NCBI RefSeq assembly: GCF_014635825.1
Contig: NZ_BMDO01000007.1
Coordinates: forward strand, 222,754-286,753
Source: Mucilaginibacter galii
Lineage (GTDB): Bacteria; Bacteroidota; Bacteroidia; Sphingobacteriales; Sphingobacteriaceae
Direction: 5' to 3'
Length of the DNA stretch: 64,000 nucleotides
The notes under the pieces were generated by a model that saw nothing but the letters and a program-made list of their open reading frames with translations, was not told where the DNA came from and made no database searches. The first letter of the stretch is position 1; every line of letters starts with the position of its first letter. The position numbers and the translations under genes are program-made. Positions 43,777 to 52,317 of the stretch are shown here, one piece after another.

Positions 43777-44921
43777 GCAATCTGAAAAAAGTATTGTTTG
43801 TAGACCGCGACGGCACCATGATTAGCGAGTGTGCCGATGAGCAGATAGATTCGTTCTATAAACTCAGATTTTATCCCGGTGCCCTAACCTACCTACCGCG
43901 TATAGCCAAAGAAATGGATTACGAATTGGTAATGGTCACCAACCAGGATGGCTTAGGCACTATTAGCCATCCCGACGAGAATTTTTTACCGGTACATGAC
44001 CTCATTATGCAAACTTTTGCAAATGAAGGAGCCCATTTTGAAGCTACTTTTATAGACCGCACTTTCCCGGCCGATAATGCCCCTACCCGTAAGCCTGGTA
44101 CCGGTATGCTTACCGCTTACCTGGATGCAGAAAAATACGACCTGGCTAATTCATTTGTTATAGGCGACCGTTTAAACGATGTATTGCTGGCAAAAAACCT
44201 GGGTGCTAAAGCTATTTGGTTGAACGATGGCTTAGGCATGGGCGCTAAAGAATTTACCACCGATGAGTTAAGCGCCATTAACGCCACCATAGCCATCAAA
44301 ACTACCGAGTGGGAAAAGATCTATGAGTTTTTGAAGGTAGGCAAGCGGGTTATAGAACATCAACGTACTACTAAGGAAACTGATATCTATATAAAAATAG
44401 ACCTGGATGGTACCGGCGAAGCCAAAGTAAACACCGGACTGCACTTTTTCGACCATATGCTTGATCAAATTGCACGTCACGGAAGTATCGATTTAGAAGT
44501 TACTGCCAAAGGCGATTTGCACATAGACGAGCATCATACCATTGAAGATACCGGCATTGCCCTGGGCGAAGCCATGGCCACGGCCTTGGGCAACAAACGC
44601 GGCATTGAGCGCTACGGTTTTTGCCTGCCTATGGATGATTGCCTGGCCCAGGCTGCCATTGATTTTGGAGGCCGTAACTGGCTTATGTGGGAAGCCGATT
44701 TTAAACGCGAAAAAGTGGGCGACATGCCAACCGAGATGTTTTATCACTTTTTTAAGTCGTTTACTGATGCCGCCAAATGTAACCTCAATATAAAAGCCGA
44801 AGGAACTAACGAACATCACAAAATAGAAGCTATCTTTAAAGCTTTTGCCAAAGCCATTAAAATGGCCGTAAGGCGCGATGTAAACAATATGGTTTTACCA
44901 AGTACGAAGGGAGTACTTTAG
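43773..44921 (+). CDS. hisB: Bifunctional histidinol-phosphatase / imidazoleglycerol-phosphate dehydratase
   Basis: A 382-residue two-domain enzyme catalysing steps 6 and 8. The N-terminal HAD phosphatase (about 1-170) shows [26 protein letters not shown] and [12 protein letters not shown]. The C-terminal dehydratase (about 190-382) has [28 protein letters not shown] and [12 protein letters not shown], the metal-binding histidine clusters. The zinc loop of enteric HisB (Cys-x-His ... Cys-x-Cys) is replaced by [17 protein letters not shown] with no cysteine, as in other Bacteroidota HisB. It overlaps hisC by four bases, so translation is coupled. Confidence 0.95.
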   Translation: MSNLKKVLFVDRDGTMISECADEQIDSFYKLRFYPGALTYLPRIAKEMDYELVMVTNQDGLGTISHPDENFLPVHDLIMQTFANEGAHFEATFIDRTFPADNAPTRKPGTGMLTAYLDAEKYDLANSFVIGDRLNDVLLAKNLGAKAIWLNDGLGMGAKEFTTDELSAINATIAIKTTEWEKIYEFLKVGKRVIEHQRTTKETDIYIKIDLDGTGEAKVNTGLHFFDHMLDQIARHGSIDLEVTAKGDLHIDEHHTIEDTGIALGEAMATALGNKRGIERYGFCLPMDDCLAQAAIDFGGRNWLMWEADFKREKVGDMPTEMFYHFFKSFTDAAKCNLNIKAEGTNEHHKIEAIFKAFAKAIKMAVRRDVNNMVLPSTKGVL

Positions 44922-45000
44922 GAGAGAGTCAAGAGTACAGAGTCAAGAATCAAGATTAGAAAAAGGTCTGTGTTCATGACTCTGTATTCTTGATTCTAAT
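44922..45000. repeat. Palindromic repeat, family E copy 2, hisB-hisH gap
   Basis: AGTCAAGAGTACAGAGTCA (44927-44945) pairs with TGACTCTGTATTCTTGATT (44977-44995) in a long imperfect hairpin that fills the gap from the hisB stop to eight bases before hisH. Confidence 0.8.
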
Positions 45001-45007
45001 ACAAATT

Positions 45008-45598
45008 ATGATAGGAATCATCCGTTACGGTGCGGGCAATATATTCTCGCTTACCTCGGCATTAGACAGGCTGGGCATAGCCTATGGTATGGTACACACC
45101 GAGGCCGACCTAAAGCAGTGTGACCGTTATATTATTCCTGGTGTTGGCCACGCCGGCGCTGCTATGAAAAAGCTGGAGCAAACTGGTTTGGTACCGGCCA
45201 TCAAAGCTTTACAGAAGCCTACTTTGGGTATTTGTGTAGGTATGCAGTTGATGACCGCTTATTCTGAAGAAGGTGATGCTAATTTGCTGCACATTTTCCC
45301 GAACAAAACGTTAAAATTTAAAGACAGCGAGCACTTTAAAGTTCCGCATACGGGCTGGAACCGTGTACATCAGGAAAAAGAAAATCCTTTATTTGCAGGC
45401 ATTCCAAACGATGCACACTTTTATTACGTACATTCATACTACATTGAGTATAGCGATGCATATACTTTAGCCTCAACCAATTATACCTTACCGTATTCGG
45501 CATCAATTTGGCACAACAATTTTTACGGTGTACAGTTCCACCCCGAAAAATCGGGTGTGTATGGCGAAACACTTTTAGCTAATTTTTCAAAAATATAA
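45008..45598 (+). CDS. hisH: Imidazole glycerol phosphate synthase, glutamine amidotransferase subunit
   Basis: Glutaminase that feeds ammonia to HisF. From ATG 45008 (MIGIIRYGAGN) it has 196 residues. The oxyanion/nucleophile motif LGICVGMQLM and the catalytic His-Glu pair in GVQFHPEKSG are present. An upstream start at 44990 would add six residues from the repeat; I reject it. The gap to hisA is three bases. Confidence 0.95.
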   Translation: MIGIIRYGAGNIFSLTSALDRLGIAYGMVHTEADLKQCDRYIIPGVGHAGAAMKKLEQTGLVPAIKALQKPTLGICVGMQLMTAYSEEGDANLLHIFPNKTLKFKDSEHFKVPHTGWNRVHQEKENPLFAGIPNDAHFYYVHSYYIEYSDAYTLASTNYTLPYSASIWHNNFYGVQFHPEKSGVYGETLLANFSKI

Positions 45599-45601
45599 CG
45601 C

Positions 45602-46351
45602 ATGTATATTATTCCAGCTATCGACATTTTAGATAAAAAAGTGGTTCGCCTTCGCGAAGGTGATTACGAGCAGGTAACCCGTTACGAGGTGAGCCTGGAA
45701 GAAATGATCGAACGCTACCAAGCCATCGGTACCGAGCTTATTCACATCATAGACCTAAACGGCGCCAAAGGCGATTTCAGCAATCAGCAATACCTGTTCG
45801 ATGTCATCAAAAAAACCGATATGAAAATTCAATACGGCGGTGGTATCCGCAGTATCGAAAAGGTACAGGAGCTTACCGATGCCGGCATTGCCCGCGTTAT
45901 TGTAGGCACACAAGCCATCAGCAATCCTACTTTTTTAGACGAACTAAGCAAAGCCATGTGTGGCAGCAGCAAATGTGCCGACAAAATTGTGGTGGCTATT
46001 GACGTGCTGGATGAGGTGATCAAATACTCGGGCTGGATGGAAAGTTCACCTATTAAATTAATTGACTACGTAGACCGCTGCCTGCATTTAGGTTTTTATC
46101 GCTTCTTGTGTACCGACATTAATAAAGACGGCAAACTCGGCGGCGCAGGCATCGAACTTTATGAAAAACTGCTTGATCACTCTCCTTTCATTAAACTCAT
46201 TGCCTCCGGCGGCGTAAGCTCCATGAAAGACATTGAAGACCTTAACCAGATTAAGGTAGAAAGTTGTGTGGTAGGTAAAGCCATTTACGAAGAGCGCATT
46301 ACCATTGAGGATGTAAAAAACTGGAATTTGAAGTCATTGATAAGCATATAA
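45602..46351 (+). CDS. hisA: ProFAR isomerase
   Basis: (Beta/alpha)8-barrel that opens the aminoaldose ring of ProFAR to PRFAR. The 249-residue protein starts MYIIPAIDILDKKVVRLREG. The first catalytic aspartate is in IPAIDI, the second in LCTDINKDG, and GGIRS and ASGGVSSMKDI are the two phosphate-binding loops. Directly coupled to hisH. Normal length. Confidence 0.95.
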   Translation: MYIIPAIDILDKKVVRLREGDYEQVTRYEVSLEEMIERYQAIGTELIHIIDLNGAKGDFSNQQYLFDVIKKTDMKIQYGGGIRSIEKVQELTDAGIARVIVGTQAISNPTFLDELSKAMCGSSKCADKIVVAIDVLDEVIKYSGWMESSPIKLIDYVDRCLHLGFYRFLCTDINKDGKLGGAGIELYEKLLDHSPFIKLIASGGVSSMKDIEDLNQIKVESCVVGKAIYEERITIEDVKNWNLKSLISI

Positions 46352-46369
46352 ATAATGCCTCAAAAATTA

Positions 46370-46451
46370 TGTCATTTCGAGTGCTAACGAGAAATCTTGT
46401 TCGAGTAACCTATCGCCCGAACAGGATCTCTCACTATCGTTCGAGATGACA
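46370..46451. repeat. Palindromic repeat, family D (TGTCATTTCGAG), hisA-hisF gap
   Basis: The left arm begins TGTCATTTCGAGTGCTAACG and the right arm ends TCGTTCGAGATGACA; the two pair along most of 82 bases with scattered mismatches. The end sequences resemble the family C ends (GTCATTGCGAG) and may be a distant relative. No second copy of this form is in the window. Confidence 0.78.
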
Positions 46452-46474
46452 GATGTTTATAAATTTAATTTTCG

Positions 46475-47266
46475 TTGGAAAACAATCAGCAAACTCATAT
46501 TCCTATCACCGGGGGGTTAGCCAAGCGCATCATCCCCTGCCTCGACGTTAAAGACGGCCGTACGGTAAAAGGCGTCAACTTTGTTGACCTGCGTGATGCA
46601 GGCGACCCCGTGGAACTGGCCTGGAACTACTCACAGCAGGGCGCCGACGAGTTGGTTTTCCTGGATATAACAGCCACACACGAGAAACGTAAAACGCTGG
46701 TAGAACTGGTTAAATCTGTAGCCCGTCAAATTAATATCCCTTTCACCATAGGCGGTGGTATTAACGAAATTGCCGATGCCGATGCGTTGCTGAACGCAGG
46801 TGCTGATAAGATCTCTATCAATTCGGCTGCGGTGCGTAACCCGGCTTTGATTGATGAGTTAGCTAAAGCATTTGGGGTACAGTTTGTGATTGTGGCAGTG
46901 GATACACGCCACGTAGCTAACACCAACATCGTCCACTTAAACGGCGGCCGCATAGCTACCGACAAAGAAACCCTAACCTGGATCAAGGAAGCGGAAAGCC
47001 GTGGCGCAGGCGAAATACTGCTTACCTCTATGGATCATGACGGAACCAAGGCGGGTTTTGATAACTCGTTCTTAAAGGTGGTGAACGATGCGGTGCGCAT
47101 TCCGGTCATAGCTTCGGGTGGCGCGGGTAACAAGCAGCACTTCGTTGATGTGTTTGAGAAAACAAACGTAGATGCAGCACTGGCAGCTTCGGTGTTTCAT
47201 TATGGAGAAATTTTGATACCGGATTTAAAGGATGTACTACGAGGACATCAAATAGAAGTAAGATAA
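46475..47266 (+). CDS. hisF: Imidazole glycerol phosphate synthase cyclase subunit
   Basis: (Beta/alpha)8-barrel that closes the imidazole ring with ammonia from His[15 protein letters not shown] contains catalytic Asp, and [28 protein letters not shown] (second Asp) and [12 protein letters not shown] are present. The canonical start would lie just before LAKRII, but the codon there is GGG and no ATG is in frame. The only start after the upstream stop is TTG at 46475, giving 263 residues with a 14-residue extension ([14 protein letters not shown]). The start is therefore unusual; the enzyme core is intact. Confidence 0.92.
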   Translation: MENNQQTHIPITGGLAKRIIPCLDVKDGRTVKGVNFVDLRDAGDPVELAWNYSQQGADELVFLDITATHEKRKTLVELVKSVARQINIPFTIGGGINEIADADALLNAGADKISINSAAVRNPALIDELAKAFGVQFVIVAVDTRHVANTNIVHLNGGRIATDKETLTWIKEAESRGAGEILLTSMDHDGTKAGFDNSFLKVVNDAVRIPVIASGGAGNKQHFVDVFEKTNVDAALAASVFHYGEILIPDLKDVLRGHQIEVR

Positions 47267-47275
47267 AATAATAAC

Positions 47276-47366
47276 AATGTCATTACGAGGAGCGATAGCG
47301 ACGTGGCAATCACACGCAGATTAGTATAAACACGTGCGATTGCCACGCTAAGCTCGCAATGACATT
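47276..47366. repeat. Palindromic repeat, family C (GTCATTRCGAG), hisF-hisIE gap
   Basis: Left arm AATGTCATTACGAGGAGCG ... ACGTGGCAATC and right arm GATTGCCACG ... CTCGCAATGACATT pair over about 29 bases with a few mismatches. It fills the gap, leaving nine bases after hisF and sixteen before hisIE. A fragment of the same family is at 42687-42714. Confidence 0.85.
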
Positions 47367-47382
47367 TTGATAAATTAATAAA

Positions 47383-48015
47383 ATGCAAATAGATTTCACC
47401 AAATCGCCAGACGGACTTGTGCCGGTGGTTATACAAGACGAGCAAACATTGGAAGTGCTGATGCTGGGCTATATGAACCAGGAAGCTTACGACAAAACCG
47501 TTGCCGAAAAAATAGTTACCTTTTACTCCCGCTCCAAGAACCGCTTGTGGACTAAGGGCGAAACCAGTAGCAACTACCTTCATTTAAAAAGTCTTCATAT
47601 AGACTGCGATAATGATACTATCCTGATCAAAGCCAAAGCTGACGGCCCTACTTGCCATACCGGTGCCCGCAGTTGCTTCGAGACTGCTTACAACCAGAAC
47701 TTTATTTTAGAGTTGGAGAATATAATTCAGGATAGGTATGAAAACCCGGCAGAGTCATCTTATGTAAATAAGCTTCGTAAAAAGGGCTTAAATAAAATTG
47801 CTCAAAAAGTAGGCGAAGAAGGAGTAGAAGTGGTAATTGCTGCTTTAGCCGAAACGGAAACTGACCTAATTAACGAAGCGTCTGACTTGGTGTTCCACCT
47901 GTTGGTTTTGCTACGTGAAAAAGGATTAACCTTAGAAACCATTGCTAAAAACTTAGAGCAACGCCATACGCCACAACAACCCGAAGATGGAGTTGCCCAT
48001 AAACACGGCAGCTAA
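47383..48015 (+). CDS. hisI: Bifunctional phosphoribosyl-AMP cyclohydrolase / phosphoribosyl-ATP pyrophosphatase
   Basis: Steps 2 and 3 of histidine synthesis in one 210-residue protein (HisIE). The cyclohydrolase half (about 1-110) has MLGYMNQEAYDKT, FYSRSKNRLWTKGETS, DCDNDTILIKA and the zinc cysteines CHTGARSCF. The pyrophosphatase half (about 115-205) has KVGEEGVEVVIAAL and NEASDLVFHLLVLL, a MazG-like helical metal site. Start ATG 47383. It is the last his gene in the operon. Confidence 0.95.
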   Translation: MQIDFTKSPDGLVPVVIQDEQTLEVLMLGYMNQEAYDKTVAEKIVTFYSRSKNRLWTKGETSSNYLHLKSLHIDCDNDTILIKAKADGPTCHTGARSCFETAYNQNFILELENIIQDRYENPAESSYVNKLRKKGLNKIAQKVGEEGVEVVIAALAETETDLINEASDLVFHLLVLLREKGLTLETIAKNLEQRHTPQQPEDGVAHKHGS

Positions 48016-48073
48016 TTTTAGGAAGTTAGCTATTAACCAGATTACCCACCAATAAGGAATTTGATTTAACCTT

Positions 48074-49006
48074 ATGCAAGTAACTAAAGCCTTCGAACTT
48101 ACAGGGCATCAAAACCCCATTTTTGCGCTCGAACTTTCGCAAAAGTCGGGTATCCTGTTTAGTGCCGGTAATGATAAGGGCTTGGTAGAATGGAGCCTGG
48201 AGCAGAAAGCTTTTATTAAAGTAATGTTCCCGGTGCCTGCATCAGTATATGCCATACATTGCCCCGTAGGTTACCCGCTGATGTTTGCCGGGACGCGTAA
48301 TGGTGATGTCTTGGTGTTTGATTTCATTCAGCAGAAAATCATTGCCACTTTAAAGCAGCATACGAAACCTATCTTTGATATTAAATCGGCAATTGACAAG
48401 CAGGAATTGCTGGTAGCGTCTGAAGATGGCACCGTAAGTATCTGGAATTTGAATACGCTGCAATTAGTCCATGCCATAAAAGTTTCGGGCGACACCATTC
48501 GCAGCATCAGTATATCGCCAAACGAAGAACAGGTTGCTTTTGGTTGCCGTGACAATGCGGTGCAGATTTACAACCTTACAGATTACAGTCATTCAAACAC
48601 TTTGAAAGACCATACGATGGCCGTGTTCTCCGTGCAGTATTCACCTGATGGACAGCACCTATTATCGGGTGCCCGCGATGCACAGATCAAGGTTTGGGAT
48701 ACCGCTACATTTACTTTAAAGCAAAGCATCGCCGCACATTTATTTGCAGTAAACCATATCCTCTTCCACCCTACCGAACCTTACTTTGCCTCGGCCAGTA
48801 TGGATAAAAGCATAAAGATTTGGGGTGCCGATGATTTTAAACTCTATAAGATCATCAGCCGCGAAAAAGGCTTTGCCGGTCATCAACTATCTGTAAATAA
48901 ACTTGCCTGGAATGGTAATCAGCTACTATCAACCGGAGATGATAAGCGGATTATTGCCTGGGATGTAAGCCCCTCCCAACCCTCCCCGGGAGGGAGGGCT
49001 ACATGA
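48074..49006 (+). CDS. WD40-repeat protein
   Basis: A 310-residue beta-propeller. Seven blades can be followed (ELTGHQNPIFALELS, DGTVSIWNLNTLQL, SISPNEEQVAFGCRDN, LKDHTMAVFSVQYSPDG, ARDAQIKVWDTATF, SASMDKSIKIWGADDF, LSTGDDKRIIAWDV). It has no signal peptide, so it is cytoplasmic. It lies 58 bases after hisI and may be read through with the his operon; it has no known link with histidine. The natural propeller closes at IIAWDV, and the last eleven residues (SPSQPSPGGRAT region) are encoded by a palindromic repeat. Function unknown; propellers of this type act as protein-interaction platforms. Confidence 0.85.
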   Translation: MQVTKAFELTGHQNPIFALELSQKSGILFSAGNDKGLVEWSLEQKAFIKVMFPVPASVYAIHCPVGYPLMFAGTRNGDVLVFDFIQQKIIATLKQHTKPIFDIKSAIDKQELLVASEDGTVSIWNLNTLQLVHAIKVSGDTIRSISISPNEEQVAFGCRDNAVQIYNLTDYSHSNTLKDHTMAVFSVQYSPDGQHLLSGARDAQIKVWDTATFTLKQSIAAHLFAVNHILFHPTEPYFASASMDKSIKIWGADDFKLYKIISREKGFAGHQLSVNKLAWNGNQLLSTGDDKRIIAWDVSPSQPSPGGRAT

Positions 49007-49090
49007 AAATTTACGTCTTAATCTTGACCGTCGATAGAAAAACACTTGCCATATTTAAAGCCTCCCTCCCGGGGAGGGTTGGGAGGGGTT
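48967..49090. repeat. GC-rich palindromic repeat, family A (copy 2)
   Basis: Left arm 48967-48998 and right arm 49060-49090 are near-perfect inverse copies, both containing CCTCCCCGGGAGGGAGG or its complement, with a loop of about 60 bases. The left arm lies inside the WD40 reading frame; the right arm abuts the stop of the NlpC/P60 gene. Sequence matches the copy at 8564-8648. Confidence 0.9.
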
Positions 49091-49851
49091 TACATATACC
49101 GCTTAATAATCCGCAGCTTATGAGTATGTTTCTTTAATTCCTCCGAGTAAATGCCCTGCCCATCTATATGATCAATTTTTACCCGGCCTGAGGCATGGAT
49201 AATTTGCTCGTGGTTCACCATAATGCCCACATGTACAATGCGGCCTTCGTTGTTATCAAAAAAAGCAAGGTCGCCTGCCTGTGCGGCAGGTAAAAAGTCA
49301 ACCACAGTGCCCTGCCCAGCCTGCTGGCTAGCATCGCGTTTGAGTTGTAGGCCATGCTGTTTAAAAACCGTTTGCACAAAGCCCGAACAATCTATTCCAA
49401 AATGTGTGCGGCCTCCCCATAGGTAAGGTGTGTTCAGGTAAGACATTGCAGTAACTAACAGATCTGCATTCGGCTCTCCAGCATCGTTTACACCAAACAC
49501 CTCATTGCCTATCCAGCTACTGCCATTTTCGTAAAAAGGCAATGTACTGCCAGCTGATAGGTATAGTAAACTATTATCGCTTTGCCTATTAGCTATGGTC
49601 ACCGGCTGTGTGGTTAAAACGGCTATGTGCAATTGCAGTTCAAGATAATCGTCGTTGTTTAGCGGTATCACTTGTACCCGGCTAATCCAGCCTTCGTATT
49701 CATCGTAAGTGGTAAGCACTTTTACCCACTTTTCCTGCCATTCGGTAATGAGGTATGTTTCGCCAAAAAGTATTTGCGAAACCAGCTCGCTGCGTTCGCT
49801 GGCCTCGGCCCTTAACGGAATAATTGATAATGTAGCTATACCATATTGCAT
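49090..49851 (-). CDS. NlpC/P60 peptidase with SH3-like N-terminal region
   Basis: A 253-residue cell-wall peptidase-like protein, probably a gamma-D-glutamyl diaminopimelate endopeptidase. Residues about 1-120 contain two SH3b-like segments (AEASERSELVSQILFGETYLI). The NlpC/P60 domain has C155 in FGIDCSGFVQ, H207 in RIVHVGIMV and H219 in IIHASG, the full triad. No signal peptide is visible, so it is probably cytoplasmic and could serve in muropeptide recycling. Start ATG 49851; the TTG two codons upstream is less likely. A -7 element ends only four bases before this ATG, so the transcript may be leaderless. Confidence 0.85.
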   Translation of the reverse strand: MQYGIATLSIIPLRAEASERSELVSQILFGETYLITEWQEKWVKVLTTYDEYEGWISRVQVIPLNNDDYLELQLHIAVLTTQPVTIANRQSDNSLLYLSAGSTLPFYENGSSWIGNEVFGVNDAGEPNADLLVTAMSYLNTPYLWGGRTHFGIDCSGFVQTVFKQHGLQLKRDASQQAGQGTVVDFLPAAQAGDLAFFDNNEGRIVHVGIMVNHEQIIHASGRVKIDHIDGQGIYSEELKKHTHKLRIIKRYM

Positions 49852-49854
49852 ACC

Positions 49855-49899
49855 CAAAGTTAGAACATTTTTGTCGCTGTTAACAAAACCTTATTTTTA
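49855..49899. promoter_or_regulatory. Overlapping divergent promoters of the NlpC/P60 and GNAT genes
   Basis: On the minus strand TTTG (49884-49887), 21 bases, TAACTTTG (49855-49862) serves the NlpC/P60 gene. On the plus strand TTTG (49870-49873), 18 bases, TATTTTTA (49892-49899) serves the acetyltransferase. The two promoters overlap, so only one is likely to fire at a time. Confidence 0.5.
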
Positions 49900-49922
49900 C
49901 CGGCGTATTAAATAGCATCATT

Positions 49923-50387
49923 TTGGAGCACATTACCATATTAGGATATCAACCACATTTGGCCCCCTATTTTAAATCAATTAACATTGCCTGGATAGCA
50001 CAATATTTTGCTGTGGAAGAGCATGACCTTAAACAATTGGAAACGCCTGAAGAAAGCATATTGAAGCCGGGCGGAGCCATATTGTTTGCACAGTATGATC
50101 ATGAAATTGCAGGTACCTGCGCTTTAATTAAAACCGGCGAAAATGAATATGAACTGGCCAAAATGGGTGTAGATGAAAAGCACAGAGGCAAGCAAGTAGG
50201 TAAGGCACTTTTAGTGGCCGCTATTAAAAAGGCCAGAGCATTAGGGGCAACTAAAGTATGGCTTGGATCGAGCACTAAGCTACAGCCAGCATTGCGGCTA
50301 TACGAGCAATTTGGCTTTCAGCACGTACCTCTGCAACCATCGCCTTACGCCAGGGCAGATATACGAATGGAACTTAACCTGGTTTAA
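49923..50387 (+). CDS. GNAT-family N-acetyltransferase
   Basis: A 154-residue acetyl-CoA-dependent acetyltransferase. The family motif A is visible as AKMGVDEKHRGKQVGKALL, and the C-terminal YEQFGFQHVP segment is typical motif B. The substrate cannot be inferred. It starts at TTG 49923, since no ATG is found in frame before the core. A palindrome overlaps its stop codon. Confidence 0.82.
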   Translation: MEHITILGYQPHLAPYFKSINIAWIAQYFAVEEHDLKQLETPEESILKPGGAILFAQYDHEIAGTCALIKTGENEYELAKMGVDEKHRGKQVGKALLVAAIKKARALGATKVWLGSSTKLQPALRLYEQFGFQHVPLQPSPYARADIRMELNLV

Positions 50388-50428
50388 ATAAGAAAGGGGA
50401 TGCTGTACAGCATCCCCTTTCTTATTTA
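50385..50428. terminator. Perfect 44-base palindromic bidirectional terminator
   Basis: The 44 bases read the same on both strands, with a stem of AAATAAGAAAGGGGATGCT and its complement and no loop excess. The stop codon of the GNAT gene lies within it. Convergent with the sodium-sugar symporter gene, it can terminate both. A T-rich tract follows the stem in each direction. Confidence 0.88.
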
Positions 50429-50439
50429 TGATATGATGG

Positions 50440-52110
50440 TTACCAAAGCAAGGTATAAAGAGCTATCAGTATTCCGCAGATAAGTAATGAACCAATAGCA
50501 AATGCATTGTTGGTTTTAAACATACTTGCGTCAACATCAAGTCCGTTAGTTTTCTTGCCCTTAGCTGCATCAATAGTACTGATGATCCACATACCAACGA
50601 TACAGATAATGAACACAAAACCCATACGGTCAAGGAAAGGAATTTCAAACAAGCCGCTATCTTTACTTTTTACAGCAAAGCCATAAGGATAAAGGAAGGA
50701 AAGATCGGCGTACTTCGGAAGAAATTTGAAAACAACCGAAAATATAAAACCACCAATGGTTGCGAATAATGCAGCGTTTGAAGTTGCTTTTTTCCAGAAG
50801 AAGCCTAAAATAAACATGGCAAATATACCCGGAGATACAAAGCCTGTGTACTCCTGGATAAAGGTGAAACCACCTTTTTTATCGATACCTAAAAACGGCG
50901 ATATGATAACGCCCAGGATCATAGCTACCACTACGGTAATTTTACCTACAGTAACTAACTTATAATCCGGAGTTTCGGGTCTTAATTTCTTGAAGATATC
51001 TAAGGTAAAGATTGTAGCAATACTGTTTGCCTTACCTGCAAGCGATGCAACAACCGCTGCTGTTAACGCAGCGAATGATAAGCCTTTGAAGCCGGCAGGA
51101 AGCAGGTTTAACAAGATCGGATAAGCATTATCAGCATTTTCAGCAAGGCTTTTTTGAGCACCGCTGTCAAACACATGATCTTTGTATAACACGTAAGCGG
51201 CAATACCCGGCAATACCACAATTAAAGGCATCATTAGCTTCAAGAAAGCTGCGAATAAGATACCGGCACGAGCTGTTTTAAGGTTAGCACCCAAAGCACG
51301 TTGTGTGATGTACTGGTTACAACCCCAATAGTTAAGGTTTACAATCCACATACCACCCAAAAGAACGGTTAAACCAGGCAAATCAATAAAGCTTGGGTTA
51401 TCTTTTTTCAATATCATGTGGAAGTGATCGTTAGCTTTCTCGCTCATGATCTTTAAACCGTCAATAACGCCCGATGAACCATTGTGTTCAGCAACTAAGC
51501 TTACGGCAATGTAGGTAGTTACAAGTCCGCCTAAGATGAGGAAAAACACCTGGATAACATCGGTAAAACCAATTACCTTCATACCACCCAAAGTGATAAT
51601 TACCGCAAAGAATGCCAGGGCAATTAAACAAACGGTAAAGTTGATACCCGATATGCCGTTTACGGCAATGGCACCTAAATAAAGGATGGAGGTAAGGTTT
51701 ACTATTACGTATAACAACAACCAGAATACTGCCATAATCATAGCCACAGTGCTATTGTAGCGCTGGTGCAAAAATTGTGGCATGGTAAATATCTTATTAC
51801 GCAGATATACCGGTATAAAGAATACAGCTACAATAACCAGGGTAATTGCCGCCATCCATTCGTAAGCAGATACCGCTAAACCCATGGTAAAACCGTTACC
51901 GCTCATGGCAACAAATTGCTCGGCAGATATGTTCGAAGCTATCAAAGATGAACCAATGGCCCACCAGGTTAACGAACCTTCGGCCAGGAAGTAATCTTTT
52001 GAAGTTGCATCGGCATTACGCTTTCGGCGGTATACCCATAAGCCATAAATGGCCACGATCAGGAAGTAGATTATGAAAACAGCATAATCTCCCGTGGTTA
52101 ATTGTTTCAT
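50440..52110 (-). CDS. Sodium/sugar symporter (SSS/SGLT family), probable xylose uptake
   Basis: A 556-residue inner-membrane transporter with about 13-14 hydrophobic segments. FLAEGSLTWWAIGSSLIASNISAEQFVAMSG is the family start of the LeuT-fold core, and NLNYWGCNQYITQRAL fits SGLT-type sugar symporters (as in vSGLT). It is on the same strand as xylA and xylB, 232 bases downstream, so D-xylose is the likely substrate. A terminator and an own promoter lie between, so its level may be set separately. Normal length. Confidence 0.88.
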   Translation of the reverse strand: MKQLTTGDYAVFIIYFLIVAIYGLWVYRRKRNADATSKDYFLAEGSLTWWAIGSSLIASNISAEQFVAMSGNGFTMGLAVSAYEWMAAITLVIVAVFFIPVYLRNKIFTMPQFLHQRYNSTVAMIMAVFWLLLYVIVNLTSILYLGAIAVNGISGINFTVCLIALAFFAVIITLGGMKVIGFTDVIQVFFLILGGLVTTYIAVSLVAEHNGSSGVIDGLKIMSEKANDHFHMILKKDNPSFIDLPGLTVLLGGMWIVNLNYWGCNQYITQRALGANLKTARAGILFAAFLKLMMPLIVVLPGIAAYVLYKDHVFDSGAQKSLAENADNAYPILLNLLPAGFKGLSFAALTAAVVASLAGKANSIATIFTLDIFKKLRPETPDYKLVTVGKITVVVAMILGVIISPFLGIDKKGGFTFIQEYTGFVSPGIFAMFILGFFWKKATSNAALFATIGGFIFSVVFKFLPKYADLSFLYPYGFAVKSKDSGLFEIPFLDRMGFVFIICIVGMWIISTIDAAKGKKTNGLDVDASMFKTNNAFAIGSLLICGILIALYTLLW

Positions 52111-52147
52111 CTTTTATTTAACTTGGATTAATTGGTTTAACTGGCAA

Positions 52148-52178
52148 CAATTATATAGAAATATATCGGTTTATCAAA
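52148..52178 (-). promoter_or_regulatory. Promoter of the sodium/sugar symporter
   Basis: On the minus strand TTTG (52175-52178), 19 bases, TATAATTG (52148-52155), seven of eight -7 positions. Start of transcription would be about 30 bases before the ATG at 52110. Confidence 0.55.
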
Positions 52179-52249
52179 TTTTTGGGTGTCCACTTTTGGG
52201 TACTTTTTGTACATTATACACTATTAATGTTCAACCTTACAGCAGAAAC

Positions 52250-52317
52250 AAAAAAAGGTTAGCCAACATTCATTTTATGAACGACTTGTACGCTATAAAA
52301 ACAAATTGGCTAACCTT
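52250..52317 (-). terminator. Rho-independent terminator after xylA
   Basis: Read on the minus strand, AAGGTTAGCCAA (52317-52306) and TTGGCTAACCTT (52266-52255) form a 12-base stem with a 39-base loop, followed by seven T. It separates xylA from the symporter gene. Confidence 0.8.

Noticed and set aside
47248..47583. Minus-strand 111-residue frame across the hisF-hisIE gap
   Set aside because: It crosses the family C repeat and antisense of hisIE, with no motif. Low-complexity origin from the palindrome.
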